This document shows, in pieces, positions 1-8,266 of a DNA stretch of 24,151 nucleotides. Position numbers and translations under genes: made by a program. Location: positions 66,265-90,415 of the forward strand of contig CAUDNR010002135.1 of the NCBI GenBank assembly GCA_958430865.1, read 5' to 3'. The number at the start of each line of letters is the position of its first letter. Within the stretch, counting starts at the first letter, position 1. Under the pieces are notes generated by a model. It saw only the letters and a list, made by a program, of their open reading frames with translations, ran no database searches and had not been told where the DNA came from. This stretch comes from Entrophospora sp. SA101. Its lineage: Eukaryota > Glomeromycota > Glomeromycetes > Entrophosporales > Entrophosporaceae.

Positions 1-376
1 ATCCTGCTTAGTTATTGAGCTTATACATTTTAAAGTTTAGCTGAAATTTTGATGTCTTTAGATGATCGGCACCATAGCAACAGTAACAGAAAATAAAATA
101 AAGGATTAATTGAATTGTTTGCTATTTACAAGGATTAAGTATTCTTTCTTTTTTAATTGATGAAAAAGAGTTATTAATAAGAATGCAGACGATGGAACTT
201 TTATAGGCGAAATTATTATATAAAATGGCAAGATAAGAATGAAAATTTTTAGAAACAAATTCACTTACTATTATCACAATTTTTAATAAAATAAAATCAT
301 TTGCCATTATTTAAACATCTAATTTTACACTCTTGTTCTTACCACATTTATATTTTTTTTATTACCTTTGAATAAA
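1..376. other. AT-rich non-coding DNA at window start
   Basis: No convincing coding potential on either strand. Reading frames on the minus strand here are low in complexity (runs of I, L, F, N) and lie partly antisense to the transposase remnant that begins at 377. A terminal inverted repeat for that transposon was looked for and not found, so its left end may lie outside the window or be lost. Confidence 0.6.
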
Positions 377-842
377 ATGCCTCCAAAAAGTAAAATAACT
401 TTATCTGATTCTCAAAAATTTGAATTTTGTTCACATGTTCGCAATAGTAATAAAGTGACCAGAAAAGAATATGCAAATTGGATTGAACAAAAATGGGGGT
501 TAGGCTAGATGAATCAACTATAACAAGAATATTGCAAAAAAGTGATGATATACTTAACACTGAAATCACCAATCCCGAAGCTAAAAGACACAAATCTGTA
601 ACAGTTCCTGAGTTTGAACTTGCTCTTAGGGAATTCGTTTTAATTTACCAAGACAAAGCTATCTTAAGTGAAGCTGTTTTAATCGAAAAGCCAAGCAATT
701 GGCAGATGGCTTAAGAATTCCAGATGGAACATTGGTATTTTCTGCTGGATGGCTCCAAAAGTTTAAAAGAATTCGTCAACAAAAGCTCCATGGAGAAGCA
801 TTATCAGCTAATTTAGCTGCCATTCTTGAGGCCTTACTGTAA
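377..842 (+). pseudogene. Pogo/Tigger-type (CENP-B-like) transposase, 5' remnant
   Basis: The frame starts at ATG 377 (MPPKSKITLSDSQKFEF...) and runs through a helix-turn-helix-like segment, then a CENPB-type DNA-binding segment ending near ...GWLQKFKRIRQQKLHGEA. This order and the 'RIPDGTLVFSAGWLQKFKRI' type of motif are typical of the N-terminal half of pogo/Tigger transposases, which bind the element's terminal repeats. The frame breaks twice. At the G-run 495-499 it shifts from frame 377 to frame 493, as if one G were missing, and near 690 it shifts again to a third frame that stops at 840-842. The catalytic DDE domain is not seen downstream, so the remnant cannot encode an active enzyme. 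The family call is from memory and the frameshifts are read directly from the sequence. Confidence 0.75.
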
Positions 843-913
843 AATAGTAAATTATAGATCACGGGAAACTAACATATATCACGAAGTGAAAATTTGGAAG
901 CGATTATCATGGA

Positions 914-1048
914 ATGACCCAACAAGAAGTAAACGAATTGATGGAAACAGATTTAGCAAGAATGAAAAATGAACCTGTTTATCGTGCAATGTTAACTTCA
1001 AGTATCGCAAAAACACCAGTTCAATTTAATAAATGTTACACTAATTAA
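914..1048 (+). pseudogene. Short coding-like remnant of unknown family
   Basis: A 44-codon frame (MTQQEVNELMETDLARMKNE... to FNKCYTN) has balanced amino-acid use unlike the surrounding low-complexity frames. It lies just after the broken transposase and just before the terminal repeat at 1083, and may be a leftover of a different gene or of the same transposon. No domain is recognised and nothing supports independent expression. Confidence 0.3.
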
Positions 1049-1263
1049 TAAGGCGGAAAATATCCAAATATTGGAATAATCATGTAGTTATCCACGAATT
1101 TACCGATCCCCGTGAAACTTCCCATGAGAATATTCGAAGTTTGATACCCGCGTATTTGAATAATTTTGCATTCTTTTGCATCAATATTTATTTCTAAAAA
1201 AAGTTTGGAGTTTATTCAATAATATTTAAAAAATAATAAGTATAATAAATAAGAAGTATAATT

Positions 1264-1485
1264 CTATTTATTTTCTTCTATTTCAATCCACAAAGTAATG
1301 GCATCAATTGTATGATTGCATTTAGGTATATATGTGCCATTATACATTTTTGAAATAATAGATTGATTAAAGCCAATTTCTATTCCATAATTTAGACAAA
1401 TTTCATTAGCAATCTGTTTTTGGCTAGTTACAACAATATTCTTATGTTTATCTACTACAGACTTGAATCTTTCTAAGAGCAACTG
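1264..1485 (-). pseudogene. Helix-turn-helix-like partial ORF inside the TIR element
   Basis: The 3' part of a reading frame of about 72 codons ends at the TAG at 1264-1266. It reads LLERFKSVVDKHKNIVV..., then QKQIANEICLNYGIEIGFN and QSIISKMYNGTYIPK, and ends TLWIEIEENK. The middle looks like a helix-turn-helix in which QSIISKMYNGT would be the recognition helix; this is judged by eye. There is no in-frame ATG at the left edge. The frame is preceded by TAACAG, which could be a splice acceptor, so this may be the last exon of a longer gene or a truncated relic. On the opposite strand, 1478-1548 could encode an acidic tail ending FNFGSN. Confidence 0.4.
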
Positions 1486-1684
1486 TTACCAGGATCAGAT
1501 GATGATGACGATAATTTGGCCGAATCCTTTAATTTTGGGTCAAATTAAATTTTATTTTTATTTCTATTTTTATTATTATTATTTTATTTATTAAATTTCC
1601 ATTTGTAAATTAATGGTGTTTACTTAATCAAGTAAATGTTCAAAAAAAGAAAATAATATTATTAATTTTTTTCACCATATTCAT

Positions 1685-1718
1685 TGTAGTTAGCCACAAT
1701 TATTTGCGGCTAACTACA
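1685..1718. repeat. 34-bp hairpin made of element end sequences
   Basis: TGTAGTTAGCC at 1685-1695 pairs perfectly with GGCTAACTACA at 1708-1718, leaving a 12-nt loop. The arms match the first bases of the surrounding element's terminal repeats (TGTAGTTATCC) with one substitution. The hairpin therefore resembles a miniature version, or an internal end-to-end product, of the same repeat. Confidence 0.7.
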
Positions 1719-1958
1719 TAATTATAACAAGTAGGTTTTAATAAAAAGAATAATGATAATAATAATAATATTTATTGTCAATTTCCACAATTTCCTTTTT
1801 ATGTTAGGCAACATCTGCGTTTCCAGATTTAATATTTAATTTTAATTTTAATATTATTATTATTATAATATTAATATATTATTAATCGTGGATCGAATAT
1901 CTCGTGGGAAATTTCGTGGGGATCTGCAAAATCGCGGATATTTTCGCGGATAACTACA

Positions 1959-2140
1959 CAGTAACTTACCAACTGAATCTAATAATAAAATTTTAAAACT
2001 TACCCAAGTGTAATATTATTAATTGAATTAGCTTTATAATTTCTTTAAATTTCTTGATAAATCACCATTTTCATCATCCTTATTTGGATCTTTAATAATC
2101 AACATTGGTTACCATAATGTAACTATAAATTATTATAAAA
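1959..2140. other. AT-rich spacer between two transposons
   Basis: No gene or structured repeat was recognised in this short spacer. It separates the right end of the 876-bp element from the TA target site of the next MITE. Confidence 0.5.
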
Positions 2141-2720
2141 TACAGTGTGTAACAAAAAAAACCGGAATTTTTTTGGTGCAATTTAGAAAAATGATGTTTT
2201 TTGTTTTTTCTAGCAGCCAATTGCCACTACATTCTATATAGAGATCATTTCTGAACTTATCACAAAGATTGAGATGCTGATTTGGTTTAAATCGGATTTT
2301 TGAAAGTCAATTATTTTAAGCTCAAAATTTATTCATGAAGACTTCAATTTAAAAATGCGCTATTAGTTATGTGATGATTATTCAACAATGTTCATATATT
2401 GAAACACCAAAATTTTTGGTGAGTTTGTTAAGCAAGACACAGGGTATGAATGCTAAAAAACTCCAATGAATTGGAATGACTTTTGGCAAATTAATGAGAA
2501 ATGAATTTGCTGATTTTTATAATTGAATTTTTAAATGGAATAAAATTAACTTCATTGCCTAATATTAAAAGCAATTAAAATAAGTTTCATATAAAATTTA
2601 TATTAATAAAAACTTCTGATTTCCAGCTTTCTTTTCGATATATTTTTATCTATTTTCATTCAACCATTATTGAGAACAAAATAAATAAAAGATTTCCGGT
2701 TTTTTTTGTTACACACTGTA
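2141..2720. mobile_element. Tc1/mariner-like MITE with perfect 27-bp terminal inverted repeats
   Basis: The left terminus TACAGTGTGTAACAAAAAAA continues ACCGGAA to position 2167. It is the exact reverse complement of the right terminus at 2694-2720, including an eight-base A run. Both ends start at TA, the target dinucleotide expected for the Tc1/mariner superfamily, and the internal 526 bp has no transposase frame. It is therefore a non-autonomous element mobilised in trans. Perfect ends, including a slippage-prone homopolymer, suggest recent insertion. Confidence 0.85.
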
Positions 2721-2849
2721 TAGATAATTAAGATAATAATAAACAAAGATAAGAAAGAGATGATTAGCAATTTGTTCATATGCAATGTTTGTGTAATATG
2801 TAAAAAAAGCAAAAGCCCACTACCATGTTGCGTTCTTATACAAAAAATC

Positions 2850-3001
2850 AGAAAGTTATGAATTTATCGAATTATTCCAATTATCGAGATTTTATTATTA
2901 CTATAAATATGAAATTATCGAGTAAATTTTTAATATAAGTGGCACTAGTTCCTGAAAAATTATGAATTTATCGCATATGAATTTAACGAGCTTTGACTGT
3001 A
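2850..3001. mobile_element. Candidate single end of a pogo/Tigger-like element
   Basis: Read from the minus strand, this region begins TACAGTCAAAGCTCGTTAAA and continues with repeated CGATAAATTCATAA-type words. A 14-bp direct repeat, TTATGAATTTATCG, occurs at 2856-2869 and 2960-2973. A TACAGTC start and nested sub-repeats are typical of pogo/Tigger-class ends. The matching opposite end was not found, so this may be a solo end or the right end of the element whose transposase remnant lies at 377-842. Confidence 0.4.
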
Positions 3002-3115
3002 TCTTCTGAAATTCAAAAATTTGATCTGAATGTAACGTTACACTTCATATTCTCCACACTGAAATTATCACTCGTTTAGATCAGCAAAAATCATAACAAC
3101 AAAAAAAAAATAAAA

Positions 3116-5213
3116 ATGTCGATTCGTGAAATTGAACTAAATCAAAATATTTCTTCTGCTTCTACTACCCCAGTCACCTTTGATACTACTAGTACTAGCA
3201 TTGTTAAGAGAAAAAGAAAAGCAGCTGGTACCAATACTAATAAAGATAATAAAGGAAGGCAACAAAATTTGAGAAGAAGTGATCGAATTAAATCTAAACA
3301 ACAACGACAACAACAAAATATTGAAAAAGCTGACAACACTGTGATCAGCAGTAGCAGCACTAATAGGATTAGTGAGACTGAAATCAATAGTATTGATCCT
3401 TCTAGTATTGCTACCATTTCAACTGATAATAATAATGATGATAGATCTGATAAAATTGTTACAAGTGATAACAATAATATTAATAATAACAAAGTTGTTG
3501 ATTTGGAAAACTCTAGTAATGTTACTACTATTAGTGTTGTTGCCGGTAGTAATTCTATTCTTACAGAGGAAAAAGTCAACAAAACTACTAATAAAAGAAA
3601 AAGAGCTGATAAACCTGCAAAGAAAATCAAGAAGCAAGATGAAAAACGAATCACTGCTACTAGTCCTTCTTCCTCAAGTACTAATAATAACGCAGACCAA
3701 GCCAAAGAAATTCCAACTGTTAAACAAAAAAAAGACAAAAAAAAAGCGCGTTTAGATACAAATATAGCTAAGGAGCCTGGAGAAAAACGCCTTGCGATGA
3801 TTCGTCGTAGTTGTTCAATGGTAAAATATTAAATTATAAATGTTTTAATGATATTAATGTTAATTAATCGTATTCACTATTTATAGAAAGTAAAAGAGCG
3901 TATTGAGCGTGCAATGTCACAAAGGATGTTCCTGGTTGATAGATCTGAAGTTAGTGAATCATATCACAAGTTTGTAGTATTAGGATCAATTGGAAATGTA
4001 AATATCATAAAAATATTATTATTTCATTTATTTACTTACATATTTATATATATATATATATATATATGTTTATTTAATTAATTATTTAAAATATTTAAAA
4101 TAAAGGTTTATAATGTTGAGATTTCGACTCTTCCTAAATGTAGTTGTCCTGATTTTTCGAGAGGTAAAATTAGAAATTTAGTAATTTATTTTTTAAAAAG
4201 GCGAACATTTAATTTTTATTTATTTTATTTCCTTCATATTCCAAATAGGGGGAAATCTTTGTAAACATATTGTAAGTTAATAATAATTTTTTAATGATTT
4301 ATTTATTTCATTTCACAATTATCATCAATTAATTTTCTTGATATAAAATATAAATATAAATAGTTATTTGTATACTTGAAGGTTCTTAGAGTTAATCCTA
4401 GTAGCAGTTACATTTATCAAAAGGCATTATTGACTAACGAACTTAGACAAATCTTCCAAAATGCAGCACCAAACCCAACTGTCTTGGTAAGTTAATTAAA
4501 TATATCAATTTATTTAATAATTTAATAATTTAATAATTTAATAATTTATTCATTCATTTATTCACTGCTCATTAGGCGAATCAAAGAGTTCGTGATAAAT
4601 ATGCAAAGATTGTTGGTGGTGTTAACTCTGGTAGTGATGATGCTAGTAGTGTTAAAAGACCTCGTCAACCAATTGAGGGTGATTGTCCCATCTGGTACGT
4701 TTGCAATTAGTGTTATAGTATTATTAATAATAAATAATTTGATTATTCAAATTATAAAATCTCTGATTTTAGTTATGAGACATTGTCGGAAACTGAAAAA
4801 CTTGTTTGGTGTAAGGATTCTTGTGGAAATAATGTTCATGAGGTTTGTTTCGACCAATGGAAATCTTCAAAACGTAGCAGTGGCGATGAGGTAGGAATGA
4901 ACGAAAGAATATTTATATAATTGAGATATCATATGAATAATTAATCAATTGTTTGTTGATTTAGATTACTTGTGTTTATTGTCGTAATAAATGGGAAGAT
5001 GAGAGTGAAATAATTTCTTCAAGTAATGATGATGGATTTATTAATTTGGGTGAAGCACAAGGAATTTCTAGAATAAGAGGTAAACAAATGTTTAATGATT
5101 AGAAATAAATTTATTAAAAAAATTTTTCTAATATTATATATATATATATAATATTAGATACATCTACATATAATGAATTTTTCTTGAATCGTCGTTATAA
5201 TCGTTGGCATTAA
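3116..5213 (+). CDS. SWIM and RING zinc-finger protein, probable E3 ubiquitin ligase
   Basis: Nine exons join in frame to 469 aa: 3116-3820, 3887-3997, 4106-4163, 4249-4271, 4382-4486, 4576-4694, 4773-4890, 4965-5079 and 5158-5213; all introns are GT-AG. Residues 1-235 are low-complexity (S/T/N/K), with basic stretches KRKRK and KQKKDKKKAR that could act as nuclear localisation signals. A SWIM finger follows: CSCPDFSRGGNLCKH, ligands C284, C286, C296 and H298. A RING finger follows with C371, C374, C387, C391, H396, C399, C416 and C419; its WCKDSCGNNVHEVC core resembles ZSWIM2/MEX. In that family the RING recruits an E2 enzyme and SWIM mediates protein or DNA contact. The substrate cannot be told. 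The ATG at 3116 opens the long first exon. Micro-exon 4 (23 nt) carries half of the SWIM ligands. Confidence 0.9.
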
Positions 5214-5498
5214 AAATATTATAGACATATACAGTATATAAATATATAGCTACTATTGTTAAATGTAAATATGATTCCATTATTATTTTAATTATAATTT
5301 CTAATTGAATGTTTATCAAATGTATGGAGTGATGTTTCGCAAACCACGAATACTTTATATTTTGTTTTTTTCTCTAATTAAGGTCAAATAAAAATAATTA
5401 GATTTTAGAATGTATTTAAAAGTTATGGTGGCTATAGACTTTGTGCACGATAGTACTCTTATTTTTTTTTTGATACTTAAAGTTGTATAATTAATTAA

Positions 5499-5789
5499 TC
5501 ATATACCCTGTGTCCATACTTTGATTGTTCCATAGATATTTTCACTTTTTGCGATAATTGCGTTTATCATCCAACATACTTCTTGTAAATGTCCTTGTAA
5601 ACACCCAACGTATTCACCATTTATTAATCTAACATTAATCTGTAAGTAGTTATTGACATCAGGAAATCTCTATATATTTAAATAGTAGCTCTGATAGGTT
5701 AGTTGTTCGTGGTCTTCTGAAGTTCTTCCCACTATGTAGTCTTCAACATTAAAAATATTAATGTATGTCAAGTCAAATGAATAGGCAGA
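5499..5789 (-). pseudogene. WD40-repeat-like gene fragment
   Basis: A minus-strand frame is open from 5789 to the stop at 5499-5501 except for one internal TAG at 5670-5672. It encodes, in order, FDLTYINIFNVEDYIVGRTS, VRLINGEYVGCLQGHLQEV and a terminal NIYGTIKVWTQGI. The 'GEYVxCLxGHxxxV' followed by 'GTIKVW' spacing is the signature of one WD40 blade. WD40 proteins need several blades, so this fragment cannot form a propeller and is taken as a relic. It lies tail-to-tail with the SWIM-RING gene, 285 bp downstream of its stop codon. Family assignment is by eye. Confidence 0.5.
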
Positions 5790-5859
5790 CTACTTTTTTA
5801 GAATCAACAAAGTTCAGACTTTAAAAGATGAATGATGGTACCAAAAAATATTTGATATA

Positions 5860-6307
5860 TGGTTGGCTCGGTCTAAAGACCTCCTATCGCTGCGCCACAT
5901 GCTCAAATTTCAAAATTGCGATTTCATGATTTGTTCAAAAATGCAATAAAAACTTTTCAAAAAGGCTTCACGTGATTTTGGTTAAAAAATTTATTTTCCT
6001 TCCTGCCAAATTTAGACATGATTGTCGAGTATTAGTCTAAATTTAGTAACGATGAACTAAAACTAGTCTAAATTTAGCAATGATCCTAGCGCTCAAATTC
6101 TTCATGAGCATAGTAAAGTACATGTTTTAAAAAAGAATAGAACTCTACAACAAATAATTTTTTTGATAAAATCTCTTTATTACATTAAAATTAAAGACCT
6201 ATTCCATCAACTAATAGAGCTATTTTTTTAAAAGGTAGGGCAGAAAATGACTTCTATACTTTTAAAATTTGCACAAAATTTAGGAGGTCTTTAGACCAAG
6301 CCAACTA
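5860..6307. mobile_element. 448-bp MITE, copy 1, with TA target duplication
   Basis: The terminal repeats are TGGTTGGCTCGGTCTAAAGA (left) and, in reverse complement, TAGTTGGCTTGGTCTAAAGA (right). TA lies immediately outside each end (5858-5859 and 6308-6309). There is no coding frame inside. A second copy at 14949-15395 is the same sequence in opposite orientation, which confirms the boundaries. TA duplication and size indicate a non-autonomous Tc1/mariner-like element. Each end contains the near-palindrome GGTCTAAAGACC. Confidence 0.88.
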
Positions 6308-6811
6308 TACAACAGTGGCAGTAGTAGATAGATAATTCATTTCGACTAAGGAATGTATCAATTATATTGAAAGTATTATTTTTTAATAACCTACAAGTTT
6401 GATATTTTTTATGTTCACTCTTTGGTATCATTGAAAGCCTGTCATAATATTTGCAAAAATTTTATCCAGAACGAGTGTTATAATTATGGCAGGCTCGTAT
6501 TAATTGTGCCCAAAAAAAAATTTCCTGATGGAAATACATGGTTGCATTAGATTTTTTAACCTGGTGGCAAGAGTATACTTGCATAGATCCAGAGTGGGTT
6601 GTTCTATTAAATCCAATACCTAGGCTCAATATGTTAGATTTATTATTATTCATTTTATTTTTTCAAAAAATGGAATCCACAACTTGGAATTGTATACAAT
6701 TGAAATGGGAAAACGAACGATTTTATCTCGGATATCATTTATTTTTTAAAAAAATTGGTTTCTTAAAAGTTTTAATCTTGCATGGTCTTAGTATTATCAT
6801 TAAAGTTTTCG

Positions 6812-6858
6812 GCCCAAACTACTTTCGAAAAAGAAGTAGCTTTGGCAGTAGTTTGGGC
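6812..6858. repeat. 11-bp perfect inverted repeat with a nested alternative hairpin
   Basis: GCCCAAACTAC (6812-6822) pairs exactly with GTAGTTTGGGC (6848-6858). Within the loop, CTACTT around 6821 can instead pair with AAGTAG around 6833, so two mutually exclusive hairpins are possible. The GC content of the arms stands out in this AT-rich region. It may be a transposon relic; no associated gene is seen. Confidence 0.6.
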
Positions 6859-6893
6859 TCCTCGATATTTTTTACAAGAATGAACATGAGATA

Positions 6894-6965
6894 CGAATAA
6901 TAATAATTCGAATGAAACGAATAATAATAATTCGAATGGAACGAATAATAATAATTCGAATTAAA
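6894..6965. repeat. 24-bp tandem repeat, about three copies
   Basis: The unit CGAATAATAATAATTCGAAT plus four more bases is repeated at 6894-6917 and 6918-6941, with a partial copy from 6942. Copies differ by single bases (GAAA versus GGAA). Each unit contains its own palindrome based on ATTCGAAT. It is a minisatellite with no evident function. Confidence 0.8.
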
Positions 6966-7113
6966 ATAAGAATTTGTATTTACGAATAGAAACTCTACGA
7001 CTTTTATCCTTCTAAGTAATGTAGGTGGACTCATCTCAACTAAATCTCTATGCCATTGAATTCTGCACTAAAATTCCAGACATAAAAATGAATGTCAAAA
7101 GAAATTTTTTTAG

Positions 7114-7145
7114 CCGGCTAAGCCGTTTAACAATTCCTTAGCCGG
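7114..7145. repeat. 9-bp inverted repeat CCGGCTAAG/CTTAGCCGG
   Basis: CCGGCTAAG at 7114-7122 pairs perfectly with CTTAGCCGG at 7137-7145 across a 14-nt loop. It is a small GC-rich hairpin in AT-rich DNA and could be a micro-MITE or chance. Confidence 0.5.
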
Positions 7146-7513
7146 ATAACATCACTAGCTATTGTATTATTATTAAGTTTTATTATATCTAACACCCCTC
7201 AGTTGCAGGTATTTAGTAACAGGAAATCTATTTTTATTACCACCACCTTTACTTTGCCTTCCTTCAAAATATGAACAGCAGAAGGCTCCCTCCTCTCATC
7301 ATTGTATTATTACATTCTCTTATTATAATGTCTTCTTCTATTTTAAATGAATGAAAATGAAATCAATTTATTTACGCAAGATATTAATTATCACTTTTAA
7401 TTTATTATATTCGGTTAATAAATCAATGAAAAAATCAAATATCCGATTCACTGAATATTCATTCACCTCTTAATTTTTTATCAACAGAAGATCCTGCTCA
7501 CAAAGGACCTTGA

Positions 7514-7840
7514 TATCGCATTAGGAAACATGAAAAATCTGAGTATAATTATCAAGATAAATCAGGTATCTATGCATCACCTCATACGGAGGATATTAAA
7601 CAATTAAATAAAAACATAAAAGACAACAAAACTAAAGCACATTATAAACTACTAATATCATTTCAAAAGTCGCAGCTAATATCTTTATCTGGTAGCCCAC
7701 AGGAATTAGCGATACGATTTTTAAAATCTTGGGTTCTATACTTTTTAGTAAAGCGATCAAAAGTTGTTATTACTACTCTTTACATAAAAACTATATTATT
7801 TCCACATTTGTGGAATTTACGCATGCGCGTACCTATATAG
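7514..7840 (+). pseudogene. Coding-like open frame without a start, unknown family
   Basis: The frame is open for 108 codons between a TGA at 7511-7513 and a TAG at 7838-7840. Residue use is mixed (YRIRKHEKSEYNYQDKSGI..., later SPQELAIRFLKSWVLYFLVK) and the first half looks more protein-like than neighbouring frames. No in-frame ATG occurs near its beginning and no domain is recognised. It may be a decayed exon or an accidental open frame. Confidence 0.25.
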
Positions 7841-8266
7841 ATCAGGAAAATATTGTGGAGATCAATATTTATATATTAATATTAATATTGTTTTTCTTAG
7901 TGCGCAGCAAAAAATTTCTAAAAGGGATCAAAAAAGAGAATCACGCACGAATTAAAAAAAAGTATATCAATATTAAAATAAAAAAGCAATACCATTCTAT
8001 TTTACAATTCTATTCTGATTACTTTTTCAATTTTCTCACCAAATTCTAACGTAAAATACTCGTACCATTTTCTCTTTTAAAGTTGATTGATTGGGACACG
8101 AACTTAAAGAATAAAATTAAACTTCTTAAATAGATTTTAGGTTTAGTAACAAAATTTATATACAACGTATCACTTAAATCATTTTTTGTTAAGGGGGGGG
8201 GATTTAATTCATATGTACGAGAAAACTTTAATTTTTGAATAAAATAAAAAACTATAAAATAATAAT
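7841..8266. other. Upstream region of the sorting-nexin gene
   Basis: A 426-bp AT-rich stretch containing a run of nine G at 8193-8201 that is exceptional for the window. The rest holds no recognised repeat or gene. It presumably includes the promoter and 5' UTR of the gene starting at 8267, but no core promoter element can be assigned with confidence. Confidence 0.4.

Larger units (their letters stand above)
1083..1958. mobile_element. 876-bp DNA element with long imperfect terminal inverted repeats
   Basis: The left end begins TGTAGTTATCCACGAA and the right end (1892-1958) read in reverse begins TGTAGTTATCCGCGAA. The match continues inward through GATCCCC, GAAA-TTCCCA-GAGA and ATATTCGA, giving imperfect terminal repeats of about 60 bp with an extra ~11 bp (AATATCCGCGA) in the right copy. 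A dinucleotide CA flanks both sides (1081-1082, 1959-1960), but no longer target duplication is seen, so the superfamily is unclear. Inside lie a minus-strand helix-turn-helix-like frame (1264-1485) and a small hairpin (1685-1718) built from the same end sequence. The repeat is seen directly; calling it a transposon is inference. Confidence 0.65.
6310..7513. other. Non-coding stretch with small inverted and tandem repeats
   Basis: No gene was recognised. Long frames on both strands around 6462-7034 are low in complexity, overlap each other antisense and match nothing known, so they are not called. The stretch contains a hairpin at 6812-6858, a 24-bp tandem repeat at 6894-6965 and a 9-bp inverted repeat at 7114-7145, listed separately. 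Confidence 0.5.

Noticed and set aside
3142..3738. 198-codon minus-strand ORF opposite exon 1 of the SWIM-RING gene
   Set aside because: It is leucine/serine/valine-rich because it is antisense to the S/T/N/K-rich repetitive coding sequence; the sense strand has proper splicing and domains.
3372..3755. 127-codon plus-strand ORF in another frame of exon 1
   Set aside because: Overlaps the real coding frame and consists of L/I/V/K runs from trinucleotide repeats read out of phase.
4049..4068. (TA)n run inside an intron (also near 5137-5150 and 14208-14226)
   Set aside because: Simple microsatellites, common in AT-rich introns and spacers; no further meaning inferred.
6538..6900. 120-codon plus-strand ORF
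   Set aside because: Hydrophobic, with a competing ORF on the other strand; it includes the hairpin at 6812-6858 and ends in the tandem repeat. No family resemblance seen.
7729..8049. 106-codon plus-strand ORF
   Set aside because: Low-complexity I/K/N/Y content typical of AT-rich non-coding DNA, and it overlaps another open frame.
8193..8201. Run of nine G as a possible regulatory element or assembly artefact
   Set aside because: A single homopolymer with no repeat partner or flanking motif; noted only in the region description.
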